Shown: positions 32,755-41,449 of the stretch, piece by piece
Numbering within the stretch: position 1 is the first letter of the stretch
Layout of the letters: each line of letters begins with the position of its first letter
Assembly (NCBI GenBank): GCA_009692685.1
Contig: SHYS01000005.1
Span: 102,953 to 166,952 of the forward strand
Origin: Dehalococcoidia bacterium
GTDB taxonomy: Bacteria > Chloroflexota > Dehalococcoidia > UBA2979
Direction: 5' to 3'
Length of the DNA: 64,000 bases
Program-made: the position numbers and the translations under genes
The notes under the pieces: model-generated
What the model saw: the letters and a program-made list of their open reading frames with translations, nothing else
What the model was told of the DNA's origin: nothing
The model's database searches: none

Positions 32755-34974
32755 GTGCCCGTCGACGACCACACGCTTGCGCAGGTCGCCATGTCGCGCG
32801 GCGAGTACGAGCGATTGCTCGACATGCTAGACCGCGAGCCTACCGACGTAGAACTCGGTATGGCGGGCGCCCTCTGGTCAGAGCACTGCGGCTACAAGCA
32901 CACACGTCCCCTCTTCAAGCACTTCCCAACGTCCGGTCCCTACGTCCTGACGAAGGTTGGCGAGGAGAACGCGGGCGCGATCGACCTTGGTGACGGCTGG
33001 TGTGCGGTCTTCAAGATGGAGTCGCACAACCACCCCAGCGCCATCGAGCCGTACGAGGGCGCGGCGACCGGTGTGGGGGGCATCCTCCGCGACATCTTCG
33101 CGATGGGGATGAGGCCGATCGCGCTCCTCGACTCATTGCGCTTCGGTCCGCTGTCCGAGCCGCACAACCGCCGCCTGTTCAAGGGCGTGGTCGCGGGCAT
33201 CGGTGGCTACGGCAACTGCATCGGCGTGCCGACCGTCGGTGGCGAGGTGCAGATGGACCATGCCTATTCGGGCAACCCCCTGGTCAACGCGATGTGTGTG
33301 GGCGTCGGACGCCTCGAACATCTCCTCTCGGCTGCGGCACGAGGCGTGGGCAACCCGCTCGTGCTGGTCGGCGCGGACACGGGACGCGACGGCATCCACG
33401 GCGCGACCTTTGCCTCCGTGGAGCTTGACGAGGACTCCGCGGAGCGTCGCCCGGCCGTGCAGGTCGGCAACCCCTTCATGGAGAAGCTCTTGATGGAGGC
33501 CTGCGTCGAGCTGGCCGAGCAGCACCGCGACTGGATCGAGGGTTTACAGGACCTCGGCGCTGCCGGCCTCACCTCGAGCGCCGTCGAGTCGGCGAACCGT
33601 GCTGGTACCGGCATCGACCTCGATGTCGCGCTGGTACCGAGGCGCGAGCGCCACATGACGCCGTACGAGGTCATGCTGTCCGAGTCCCAGGAGCGCATGC
33701 TCGTCATCCCGAAGCGTGAACACCTCGATGACGTGCTGGCGCTCTTTCGCCGCTGGGAGTTGCACGCCGACGTCATCGGGCACGTGACCGACGACGGTGT
33801 CGCCACCATTCGCGATGGCGACACCGTCGTCGCACGCATTCCTATCGCCGTCCTCAGCGATCCGCCGCAGTACGAGCTGGCACCGGAGCGACCGCCCGAG
33901 CTTGACCGGCTTCAGGCCGAGGATCTGGGGGCGGTGCCCGACCTCGCACCTGCCGAGGCGAACGCCGCGTTACTGCGGTTGCTCGCCTCCGAGAACATTG
34001 CGAGCCGGCGCTGGATCTATCGCCAGTACGACCACCAGGTCCTCAACCACACGGTCGTCAAGCCCGGCGGGGACGCTGCCGTGCTCTGGCTCCGGGGCAC
34101 ATCTCGCGGGGTGGCGGTCGCGACCGACTGCAACGGACGGTTCGTGGCACTCGACCCGCGCATGGGCGCGGCGATGGCGGTTGCCGAGGCCGCGCGCAAC
34201 GTGGTGGCGACCGGCGCGACGCCAGCGGCGATCACCGACTGCCTCAACTTCGGGAATCCCGAGAAGCCGGGCGTCGCTTACCAGATCGAGCAGTCCATCC
34301 TCGGACTGTCCGAGGCCGCTCGCGCCCTCGGCACGCCGGTCATCTCCGGCAATGCCTCACTCTACAACGAGGTGCCCGAGGCGGCCGTGCTGCCTACGCC
34401 GTCCATCGGGCTGGTCGGCGTGCTGCAGGACATCGACACCCGCCTCGAGGTGGCGTTCCAGGCCGGTGATGAGGTGGTGCTCGTCGGCGCCGCGGCCGCG
34501 CAGCCAGCCTCGACGCTCGCGGGCTCCGAGTACCAGTCCCTGACGCTTGGCCGTCTTGCCGGGCACCCGGTCATCGACCTGCACCTCGAGGTGCGTACGC
34601 AGCGCCTGGTTCTCGACGCCCACGGGCGTGGCCTGCTGACCAGTGCCCACGACTGCTCAGACGGCGGGCTCGCGGTCACGCTGGCGGAGTCCTGCATGGC
34701 GGGCGAAGTTGGCCTCGAGGTCAGCACGGTTGACCTCGGCGCCCGCTTGGACGGGGCCCTCTTCGGCGAAGCGCCATCGAGGTTCGTCGTCGGCACGCGC
34801 GACGCGCAGACTTTGCTTGCGCTGGCCCGAAAGGCGGATGTGCCGGCGGTGCGCCTCGGCGTGGCCGGCGGCGAACGCTTCCGGCTCGGTCCCGTGGACC
34901 TCGATGTGACGGCGATGCTCGATGTCTACGAGCGCGCACTGCCTGAACTGCTGGCCGGGACCGAGGCGGAGTAG
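32755..34974 (+). CDS. purL: Phosphoribosylformylglycinamidine synthase, PurL subunit (small type)
   Basis: A 739-residue ATP-dependent synthetase, the length of the small PurL that works with PurQ and PurS. SEHCGYKHTRPLFKHFP, ESHNHPSAIEPYEGAATGVGG and HDCSDGGLAVTLAESC are family motifs. It turns FGAR into FGAM. GTG 32755 follows TAGGAG. No purS is seen between purQ and purL or elsewhere in the window. Confidence 0.95.
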   Translation: MPVDDHTLAQVAMSRGEYERLLDMLDREPTDVELGMAGALWSEHCGYKHTRPLFKHFPTSGPYVLTKVGEENAGAIDLGDGWCAVFKMESHNHPSAIEPYEGAATGVGGILRDIFAMGMRPIALLDSLRFGPLSEPHNRRLFKGVVAGIGGYGNCIGVPTVGGEVQMDHAYSGNPLVNAMCVGVGRLEHLLSAAARGVGNPLVLVGADTGRDGIHGATFASVELDEDSAERRPAVQVGNPFMEKLLMEACVELAEQHRDWIEGLQDLGAAGLTSSAVESANRAGTGIDLDVALVPRRERHMTPYEVMLSESQERMLVIPKREHLDDVLALFRRWELHADVIGHVTDDGVATIRDGDTVVARIPIAVLSDPPQYELAPERPPELDRLQAEDLGAVPDLAPAEANAALLRLLASENIASRRWIYRQYDHQVLNHTVVKPGGDAAVLWLRGTSRGVAVATDCNGRFVALDPRMGAAMAVAEAARNVVATGATPAAITDCLNFGNPEKPGVAYQIEQSILGLSEAARALGTPVISGNASLYNEVPEAAVLPTPSIGLVGVLQDIDTRLEVAFQAGDEVVLVGAAAAQPASTLAGSEYQSLTLGRLAGHPVIDLHLEVRTQRLVLDAHGRGLLTSAHDCSDGGLAVTLAESCMAGEVGLEVSTVDLGARLDGALFGEAPSRFVVGTRDAQTLLALARKADVPAVRLGVAGGERFRLGPVDLDVTAMLDVYERALPELLAGTEAE

Positions 34975-35004
34975 CCTCCTGGTTCCGCCCGTCCGCCCGG
35001 TGGC

Positions 35005-35035
35005 TTGACCTTCGAGTTACTGGAACGTTTACCCT
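35005..35035 (+). promoter_or_regulatory. MerR-type promoter upstream of the regulator gene
   Basis: TTGACC 35005-35010 and TACCCT 35030-35035 are 19 bases apart, the long spacing of MerR-controlled promoters. The spacer contains GTTACTGGAAC, an imperfect inverted repeat. A similar TCTGGAACGGGAGTTC stretch lies at the end of the gene, suggesting the protein binds both. Confidence 0.45.
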
Positions 35036-35067
35036 CGGAGCAGGCACCTGTGACGGTGCCCGGCGGA

Positions 35068-35388
35068 ATGGTGATGGCCATGAATGTCTCGGAGCTGGCT
35101 CGCATGGTAGGGATTCGCCCCAGTGCGATCCGTTTCTATGAGGCCGAGTGGGTGCTGCCTTCGCCAGGGCGACAGCCCAACGGCTACCGCCAGTACGACG
35201 ACGCCGACTACTGCCGCACAAGAGTGTTCGTCACGTTGCGCTCCCTGGGCATCGAGCCACGCGAGAGCGGCCGCCTCGCGCAGCTTTGCGCCGCAGGCGA
35301 GTGCGACGAGATGGAGGAGCAGCTCCTGCCGCGCCTAGCCCAACGGCGCGCGGAGATCGAGGCGCCCCGGACTAGAACAAGTGTTTGA
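35068..35388 (+). CDS. MerR family transcriptional regulator
   Basis: A short 106-residue MerR protein with the helix-turn-helix MNVSELARMVGIRPSAIRFYE and wing PNGYRQYDDADYCR. The effector part is very short, with two cysteines in AQLCAAGECDEM that could bind metal or sense oxidants. The start is uncertain among ATG 35068, 35074 and 35080. Long-spaced promoters flank the gene, so self-control and control of rplI are plausible. Confidence 0.85.
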   Translation: MVMAMNVSELARMVGIRPSAIRFYEAEWVLPSPGRQPNGYRQYDDADYCRTRVFVTLRSLGIEPRESGRLAQLCAAGECDEMEEQLLPRLAQRRAEIEAPRTRTSV

Positions 35389-35414
35389 CATTTCTGGAAC
35401 GGGAGTTCTATACT
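35385..35414 (+). promoter_or_regulatory. Strong promoter with palindrome ahead of rplI-dnaB
   Basis: TTGACA 35385-35390 and TATACT 35409-35414 are separated by 18 bases, overlapping the MerR stop codon. The spacer holds GAAC-GGGA-GTTC, an inverted repeat where a MerR dimer could bind. It should drive the rplI-dnaB transcript with a leader of about 300 bases. Confidence 0.68.
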
Positions 35415-35420
35415 GCCCCT

Positions 35421-35722
35421 GGCTCGCCTGCGGTTGTGGGCGGTGCCGGCCGAACTTGAGCAACCGTGACGCGACACTCCCTGGAGAACACGTCGTGCGT
35501 TGCAGCGAGCAGGGGTCGCGGGTACGCTGAGCGCTCCGCCTCGACAGGCCGCTGTAGGTCTGGCGGCGGAGTCAACAGTGTGTACGATGTCCGAAGAGAG
35601 TCTGGCGTTGATATCCGGGCCAGCACTTCGGACAACCCTGTGAGTAACCACGAGATCGGACCGGCATACGCGCCGACCATAGGCAGCGTCCCGGCTCCGA
35701 CACGCTGAGAGGGTGTTCCGCC
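35421..35722 (+). promoter_or_regulatory. Long structured leader of rplI
   Basis: About 300 bases separate the promoter from rplI. I see no convincing gene. Two long-range stems are visible: CTCCGCC 35534-35540 with GGCGGAG 35565-35571, and TGTCCGAAG 35588-35596 with CTTCGGACA 35626-35634. The leader may carry an unknown regulatory RNA. An 80-codon frame (35466-35708) exists but has Arg/Ser-rich composition and no ribosome site. Confidence 0.4.
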
Positions 35723-36355
35723 GTGAAGGTCGTGTTCTTGGAGACTGTTGAGGGGTCCGGGTCCATGGGCGAGGTGCGCAACGTCGCCAATGGATATGCC
35801 CGGAACTTCCTGTTGCCGCGCGGCCTCGCCGCTCCGGCAACGCCGCAAGTCCTGCAGCGAGCCGCGCAGCTCGCCGCAATTGAGGAGCAGCGGCAGCAGT
35901 CCCAGGACGAGCAGGCTCGAGGGCTGGTCGGCACGCTCGAGAGTCAGCCGCTCGTAATGGCCGTCAGGGTGGGCGAGCAAGGACGTCTGTACGGTTCCGT
36001 AACCAATGCGGATATCGCCGAGAAGGCTGGGGAGATTCTTGGCGAGTCACTGGACAGACGTCGCATCTTGCTGCCCGAGGTGATCCGGAGCGTTGGTGTG
36101 TACACCGTGTCCGTCCGCCTGTCACGTAACGTGATGGCGAACGCCTCGGTGGTGGTTGTCGATGCCGAGGCGCCGGAAGGCGTCGAGGCAGCCGTCGCAG
36201 CTCTTCTGGCTCCGCCAGAGGTCTACGAGCCGGCGACCAGTGCCAGCGCGATGGTTACCGCGGGTGTGTCGGAGTCGGGCGCATCCTCCGTCTCTGATGG
36301 GTCCGCCCCCGCCGCGTCTGACGACGCCTCTGGGGAGGACACCACCGACTCCTAG
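35723..36355 (+). CDS. rplI: 50S ribosomal protein L9
   Basis: A 210-residue L9 starting at GTG 35723. [21 protein letters not shown] and [14 protein letters not shown] are the rRNA-binding N-domain; the C-domain includes [14 protein letters not shown]. About 50 additional residues rich in Ser/Ala/Asp form a C-terminal tail beyond the usual length of about 150. dnaB follows by 11 bases. Confidence 0.94.
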   Translation: MKVVFLETVEGSGSMGEVRNVANGYARNFLLPRGLAAPATPQVLQRAAQLAAIEEQRQQSQDEQARGLVGTLESQPLVMAVRVGEQGRLYGSVTNADIAEKAGEILGESLDRRRILLPEVIRSVGVYTVSVRLSRNVMANASVVVVDAEAPEGVEAAVAALLAPPEVYEPATSASAMVTAGVSESGASSVSDGSAPAASDDASGEDTTDS

Positions 36356-36366
36356 CCGGGCCCGCC

Positions 36367-37821
36367 ATGGTTATCGATGGTCGGCCGGCTCCGTTCCGGT
36401 CCGGTGGGTTTCGCAACGATCGCGATCGGGACGACTCGTCGAGGCGCCCGCAGGGCGGACTCCCCCCGCATGACATTGGCGCTGAGGAGGCTGTGCTCGC
36501 GGCGCTACTCCTCGACGATGGCGCGTACGCCCATGTCCTCGCGCTCGTTCAGCCCGAAGACTTTTTTCGCGAGCAGAACCGCTGGACCTACGAGGCCGCA
36601 CAGTCCGTAGCCGACCGTGGCGAATCCCTGACTGTTGCCACGGTTGCCCATGAACTCGAACGTGCGGGTCGCCTCGACGCCGCGGGTGGCGAGGCCTACC
36701 TCGTTGAGCTGGCCGGTAAGTACTTCACTGCAGTGGGTGCGGAGGCGCACGCGCGTATCGTGGCGCGCGACGCTCTCTACCGCCGCCTCATCGATGCTGC
36801 GGGTGAGATTGCCCGCGTCGCCTACCAGGGTGGCCCTGACGCGGGTGCGGTCCTCTCCGCTGCCGAGAGCCTGCTCCTCGACCTGCGGTCCGCCGAGACC
36901 GCCGGGGACTTCCGCCGTCTGCGCAGCCTGCTCGAGGAGTTCCTCGAGGACCCGGGCGAAGATGCGGACGCGATGCACACCACCGCGGTGCGTACTGGCT
37001 TCATGGACCTCGACACTGTGCTCGGCGGCTTCAAGCGGGGGGACCTGCTGGTGCTGGCCGCCCGTACCGGCGTCGGCAAGTCCTCACTCCTCCTCAACTT
37101 CGCGCGCAACGCTGCCATCGGGTCGAAGGGCACCGTCGCCTTCTTCGCTCTCGAAATGTCGGCCGAGCAAATGGCGACACGGCTGTTGTCGGCCGAGGCC
37201 GATGTCGATGCGACACGCCTCCGGCTGGGTATGCACCGGGAGGACGAGGAGGCGCGCATCATGAACGCCATTGGCCTCCTCGGCGAGGCCAAGATCTTCA
37301 TCGATGACTCCGCCGTCCTAACTGTCCCTGAGATCCGCGCCAAACTCCGCAGACTGCAGGCCGACCACGGCCTCGACCTTGTCATCGTCGACTACCTGCA
37401 GCTGCTGCATGGGGCGGGCCGCATCGATACGCGTGCGAACGAGATCTCGGGTATCACGCGCTCCCTCAAGGAGCTGGCTCGCGAGCTGAAGGTTCCGGTC
37501 ATCGCCGCTGCACAGCTATCGCGCGCCGTGGAGAGCCGCAATCCGCACATCCCGATGCTGTCCGACCTCCGCGAGTCCGGTTCTATCGAGCAGGATGCTG
37601 ACGTGGTGATGTTCATCTACCGCGAGGATGTCTACCTCACGCCCCAGGAGTGGCAGGAGCAGCACCCCGACCAACCCGGCGGCCAGCACCCCACGGGGCT
37701 CGCCCAGATCATCATCGCCAAGCACCGCAATGGTCCCACCGACACCGTGACGGTCCGCTTCCGCAACCGCACCGCCTCGTTCATGGATCTGGTGCTGCGT
37801 TCTCCGCCTGCGGCGTTCTAG
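36367..37821 (+). CDS. dnaB: Replicative DNA helicase
   Basis: A 484-residue DnaB with the N-domain (PPHDIGAEEAVLAALLLDD), Walker A in ARTGVGKSSLLL, Walker B in DLVIVDYLQLL and LSDLRESGSIEQDADVVMFIYR. It is the hexameric fork helicase. The first 30 residues are a basic, disordered extension. It is followed by DnaD-like and DnaC-like genes, a helicase-loading set. Confidence 0.96.
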   Translation: MVIDGRPAPFRSGGFRNDRDRDDSSRRPQGGLPPHDIGAEEAVLAALLLDDGAYAHVLALVQPEDFFREQNRWTYEAAQSVADRGESLTVATVAHELERAGRLDAAGGEAYLVELAGKYFTAVGAEAHARIVARDALYRRLIDAAGEIARVAYQGGPDAGAVLSAAESLLLDLRSAETAGDFRRLRSLLEEFLEDPGEDADAMHTTAVRTGFMDLDTVLGGFKRGDLLVLAARTGVGKSSLLLNFARNAAIGSKGTVAFFALEMSAEQMATRLLSAEADVDATRLRLGMHREDEEARIMNAIGLLGEAKIFIDDSAVLTVPEIRAKLRRLQADHGLDLVIVDYLQLLHGAGRIDTRANEISGITRSLKELARELKVPVIAAAQLSRAVESRNPHIPMLSDLRESGSIEQDADVVMFIYREDVYLTPQEWQEQHPDQPGGQHPTGLAQIIIAKHRNGPTDTVTVRFRNRTASFMDLVLRSPPAAF

Positions 37822-37831
37822 TGCCCTGCGC

Positions 37832-38686
37832 ATGACGTCGATGGGTGAGCGCCAGCGGGGCGGAGAATCGAGGCCGGCATCGTCCGGCGCCTCCGTGCCG
37901 TTCGCCGGCTTTGTCGCGGGCGCGGCAGCAACCACTTTGCCGGTCCAGCTCTTCACCGAACTCCTGCCGACGATCGCGGATCCTGTCGAGCTGCGGGTGA
38001 CGCTTTACGCCCTCTATGCCGTGCAACGTCGACGGGGGCGGCTCCGCGCCGTGCGCGAGAGCGAACTCGCGGCCGAGGCGCCGTTGCGTGCTGGCCTCGA
38101 GCTGGCGGGTGGGCTCGAGGCGTTGCGCTTTGGCCTCGCGGCGGCGCGGGCGCGCGGCGTGCTGCTCGCCTGCTCGCTGGAGGATGGCGACACGCTGTAC
38201 TTCATCAACAGCGATGTCGGGCGGCGGTCGCTGGCGGCGGTGCAGTCGGGTGCGCTCGATGTGCCCGTGGCGTCTGCAGGTCTCGGGCGTGCTTCGGATG
38301 TGGAGCCGTCGACCTCACCAGCGCGTGTCTACGAGGCGGAGATCGGGTCACTGACGCCCTCGATCGCGGAGGCCCTCGCCTCGGCGTGCGAGCGCTTTCC
38401 CGAGGACTGGATCATCGAGGCGCTGCGGATCGCGGCGCTGCGCGGCGCTCGCAACTGGAACTATGCGGCGGCCGTGCTGCGCGGGTGGGAGTCCGAGGGA
38501 CGTTCTCGGACCTCGGCTGGTGTGGCATCAACGTCGGACGGGGACGGAGACAGGCATGGACGCCCTCAAGGAACTGCTGGAGGCACAGCAGAGGCGGACG
38601 GAGCTCGCTCGGGACCGGCGGGTGACCCGTACGCTCGGGTGGTCCGCCGCGGATGGCCCCTCGACGGCGCTCGGGACAGGCCCTGA
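37832..38686 (+). CDS. DnaD-like primosome protein
   Basis: A 284-residue protein. An N-terminal winged-helix-like part (LRVTLYALYAVQRRRGRLRAV) and a C-terminal DnaD/DnaB_2 domain (VYEAEIGSLTPSIAEALAS to RNWNYAAAVLRGW) are visible. DnaD domains act in replication initiation with DnaI/DnaC-type loaders. The last 60 residues are a Gly/Arg-rich tail overlapping the next gene by 131 bases in another frame, an unusually long overlap. Confidence 0.82.
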   Translation: MTSMGERQRGGESRPASSGASVPFAGFVAGAAATTLPVQLFTELLPTIADPVELRVTLYALYAVQRRRGRLRAVRESELAAEAPLRAGLELAGGLEALRFGLAAARARGVLLACSLEDGDTLYFINSDVGRRSLAAVQSGALDVPVASAGLGRASDVEPSTSPARVYEAEIGSLTPSIAEALASACERFPEDWIIEALRIAALRGARNWNYAAAVLRGWESEGRSRTSAGVASTSDGDGDRHGRPQGTAGGTAEADGARSGPAGDPYARVVRRGWPLDGARDRP

Positions 38687-39968
38687 GGCGGATCGCGGTA
38701 CCGAGGACTCCTCGGTCTGTCCGATCTGCGAGGGTGCCCGGTTCGTCCGCGTCACGGCGCACCCGGAGGACCACGATTTCGGCAAGCCCGTTCCCTGCGA
38801 CTGCGTGCGCAACGAGGACACGCACGCGCGACAGGATCGCCTCCTGCGCTACTCGAGGCTGGGAGCGCTTGGCCGGATGACGTTCGGCACCATGCTGCGT
38901 CGCGGGCGCTCCGACGACGTCGAAGCGCAGCGTCGCTACGAACAGGCCGTCGCGACCGCCGAGCGCTTCGCCGATCATCCCGAGGGCTGGCTGGTGCTCA
39001 CTGGCACGCCCGGCTGCGGCAAGACCCACCTCGCTGCGGCGATCGCCACACGCGCCATCGAGCGCGGTACACCCGCGCTTTTCTTCGGTGTCGCCGATCT
39101 TCTCGATCAGCTGCGCGCCTCGTACAGCGACGACGCGGAGTTGCCCTACGAGCGAATGCTCGAGCAGCTGCGCAATGCACCTCTCGTCATCCTCGACGAC
39201 CTCGACGCGTTCGCCGACACGCCATGGGCGCGCGAGAAGTTCCTGCAACTGGTGTCACATCGTTTCCACGCAGCGCTGCCCACGGTCTTCACCTGCGAGC
39301 GTTCGCCGCAGGATCTCGACGCGCGCCTAGCGGCGCGGCTGAGCGACCCCGGCATGTCGCAGCTGCTGGTGTTGCAGGAGGCGGCGGCGCCGATGTTCGT
39401 CGGCGTGGGTGCGATGACGCGTGCACGCCTCCTTGAGTTCTCGTTCGAGCACTTCAATCCCGGTGGGCGCGGCCTGCGAGGTAAGGTGCGCGACAACCTG
39501 GAGGGTGCGTATCGCCTTGCCAGAGAGTGGGCGGAGGCGCCGCACGGCTGGCTGGTGATGGTCGGCAAGAACGGCTCGGGGAAGACGCACCTTGCGGCGG
39601 CGATCGCGGCCTATCGCCTCGAACGAGGCGAGCGCGTCTGTTTCGCCAACGTCCCCGACCTGCTCGATGAGCTACGTGCCACCTTCGCGCCCGGCGCGCC
39701 AGGACGCTTCGACCGTGTGTTCCAGCCGCTCCTCGATGCGCCGTTGCTCGTGCTCGATGACCTCGGCGCGCAGCAGTCGAGCCCCTGGGCGCAGGAGAAG
39801 CTCTACCAGCTAATCAACCATCGCCACCTGGCGCGCGCCCACACGATCGTCACCACCAACATCGAGCTGGGGTCGATGGAGCCCCGCATCGCCTCGCGGC
39901 TGTCAGACCTCGATGTTTCGGTGGTCTACGAGATCACGGCGCCCGACTACCGCCTCGGTGGGGTGTAG
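38556..39968 (+). CDS. Helicase-loader-like protein with two tandem DnaC/DnaI ATPase domains
   Basis: A 470-residue protein. A zinc site (Cys55, Cys58, Cys81, Cys83) is followed by AAA+ domain 1 with Walker A GTPGCGKTH (150-158) and Walker B VILDDLDA (211-218), and domain 2 with GKNGSGKTH (337-345) and LVLDDLGA (398-405). Both keep the sensor/arginine region (RLAARLSD and RIASRLSD). Usual DnaC/DnaI proteins have one such domain, so this is an internal duplication. It lies after dnaB and a DnaD-like gene and likely loads DnaB. ATG 38556 has GGAGA upstream. A repeat-derived stretch encodes about residues 34-47. Confidence 0.88.
   Translation: MDALKELLEAQQRRTELARDRRVTRTLGWSAADGPSTALGTGPEADRGTEDSSVCPICEGARFVRVTAHPEDHDFGKPVPCDCVRNEDTHARQDRLLRYSRLGALGRMTFGTMLRRGRSDDVEAQRRYEQAVATAERFADHPEGWLVLTGTPGCGKTHLAAAIATRAIERGTPALFFGVADLLDQLRASYSDDAELPYERMLEQLRNAPLVILDDLDAFADTPWAREKFLQLVSHRFHAALPTVFTCERSPQDLDARLAARLSDPGMSQLLVLQEAAAPMFVGVGAMTRARLLEFSFEHFNPGGRGLRGKVRDNLEGAYRLAREWAEAPHGWLVMVGKNGSGKTHLAAAIAAYRLERGERVCFANVPDLLDELRATFAPGAPGRFDRVFQPLLDAPLLVLDDLGAQQSSPWAQEKLYQLINHRHLARAHTIVTTNIELGSMEPRIASRLSDLDVSVVYEITAPDYRLGGV
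38656..38687. repeat. Dispersed repeat copy inside the loader gene
   Basis: The stretch from CCCCTCGACGGCGCTCGGGA to GGCCCTGAGG resembles the intergenic repeats at 41.5 and 58.8 kb (CCTTCGG..CTCAGG-type palindromes). It lies in frame in the linker before the zinc site. Confidence 0.45.
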
Positions 39969-39979
39969 CTCCGGGGGGT

Positions 39980-40593
39980 CTAGACAGCCAGCGGCTCCCG
40001 ACTGTTCGCAAGACGGGCGCAGAGGTCGATGAAGGCGGGCCAGTCCGGCACGGTTTGCGTGCCTGCGGGTAGCTCCTGCGCGCGGTTGTACGGCGTCTCG
40101 AGGAGCACCGGCTGGACGAGGCTGCCATCGAGGTCACGCAGCACGTAGGGCAGGTCGTCGAGTAGCAGCGTGATGCCGAGGGCGAGGCAGTAGTCGAGTT
40201 TCGACTACTGCCGGCGCGTGTGGCGGATCTGCCGCAGCGGGACGCCCTGCGCGCGCAGCCTGTCGCGTGCGAACGGAATCTCATCGTCGTTGCGCGCGGT
40301 GATGACGTATAGGTCGTGGTCCTGCGCCATGCCGTGATGCCCTCGATGGCGCCCTGCACCGCCTCGAGGGGGCCGTGCAGCGGCGTGGTGTGAGCGGCCT
40401 GCACGAGATCCTGGTGCTGTTCCTCTGTGAGGTGGTCGAGGACGTGGGGACGCCAGACGTCGGTGCGCCCGAGCTCGAGGCCGTGTACCCGGCGCGCGCG
40501 GCGCTGCTTCACTGTGGTGATGTCGTGGATAACTCCGTCGAAGTCGCGTGCGATCAGCGCGTCGGTATAGGGGGCATTCGGGCGTCGGCTCAT
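39980..40593 (-). pseudogene. HAD-like phosphatase, broken by a frameshift and a stop codon
   Basis: The start (ALIARDFDGVIHD) has the DxD of HAD hydrolases. The frame shifts near 40328-40330 (one base missing in TGGCGCAG) into DHDLYVITARNDDE. That frame then hits TAG within the inverted repeat 40186-40212, after which the same frame continues as LDYCLALGITLLLDDLP to a stop at 39980-39982. About 205 codons in all. Two independent lesions make a real pseudogene more likely than miscalls. Confidence 0.78.
40186..40212. repeat. 12-base inverted repeat carrying a nonsense codon
   Basis: GGCAGTAGTCGA at 40186-40197 and its exact reverse complement at 40201-40212, separated by three bases. The repeat contains the in-frame stop of the HAD pseudogene. 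It may be a small snap-back duplication. Confidence 0.7.
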
Positions 40594-40726
40594 CAGGACT
40601 AACGTTCGTCCGGATGGTAGTTGATAGTTCATCACAGCTTGAAGTGACGCGGACTCTTCGGTGCACATCTCGAGGTAGGAGATGATTTCGCCAGACTGGA
40701 ACATGACCGCTCCGCGGTGTGTGCAC

Positions 40727-41422
40727 CTACTCCACTCGCTGAGGCGGCACGCCTTCTTGCCAGGTGGCGCCGTCGGGGCCGTGCTCCCGTTTCCAGACTG
40801 GCACCGAGGCCTTCACGCGGTTCACGGTAGCGTGCGCGGCCTCGAAGGCGGGGGCGCGGTGCTCGGCGCTGACGGCGATGAGCAGCGAAGTCTCGCCAAC
40901 CTCGAGCGTACCCGTGCGGTGGTGGATGGCGATGTCGTGCACGTCGAAGTCGCGCAGGATCGCCTCGCCGACCTGGCGCAGGACCTTCTCCGCCATTGGC
41001 ACGTAGGCGTCGTACTCCAGCCGCAGCACCTCGTGACCCTCGTGGCGGCCGCGCACGACGCCCTCGAAGACGACGACCGCCCCGCTGGTGGGAGTGAGGA
41101 CGAGCGCGCGCACGCCCGCCACGTCGAGAGGTGACGCCGTGACGAAGTAGTGTGGGGGGGCCTCGGCGTCCGGTGCGCCACCGGAGATGGGCTGGATGAG
41201 CGCCACCTCGTCGCCGTCGTGGAGCAGGTGCGCGCGGTCGAGGACGTACTCCTCGTTGACCGCGACCGCGAGTACCTCGAAGTAGGGCTTCAGCGCGGGC
41301 TTCGACTCCATCAGCCGGTGGCTGAGCTCGGCGACGCTCACCGTGTCGCCCTCGAACTGCTCCTCGAGGTCGCCTCCGGCGAGTTCCTTGAGACCGGCAA
41401 AGAGCCTGACTTTCACACGCAT
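40727..41422 (-). CDS. moaDE: MoaD-MoaE fusion (molybdopterin synthase)
   Basis: A 231-residue fusion. Residues 1-82 are MoaD, ending PISGG (Gly81-Gly82), and continue through APDAEAPP into MoaE (VVFEGVVRGRHEGHEVLRLEYDAY ... VPVWKREHG). Molybdopterin synthase uses the MoaD thiocarboxylate, so the internal Gly-Gly must be freed; the mycobacterial fusion MoaX is cut after Gly82. TATACT ends six bases before ATG 41422, so the mRNA may be leaderless. No other cofactor genes are close. Confidence 0.92.
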   Translation of the reverse strand: MRVKVRLFAGLKELAGGDLEEQFEGDTVSVAELSHRLMESKPALKPYFEVLAVAVNEEYVLDRAHLLHDGDEVALIQPISGGAPDAEAPPHYFVTASPLDVAGVRALVLTPTSGAVVVFEGVVRGRHEGHEVLRLEYDAYVPMAEKVLRQVGEAILRDFDVHDIAIHHRTGTLEVGETSLLIAVSAEHRAPAFEAAHATVNRVKASVPVWKREHGPDGATWQEGVPPQRVE

Positions 41423-41449
41423 AGTCCGAGTATAGGCGGGCGCCGTCAT

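Noticed and set aside
35466..35708. 80-codon frame in the rplI leader
   Set aside because: No ribosome site, Ser/Arg-rich composition, no family likeness; the stems in the same region fit an RNA leader better.
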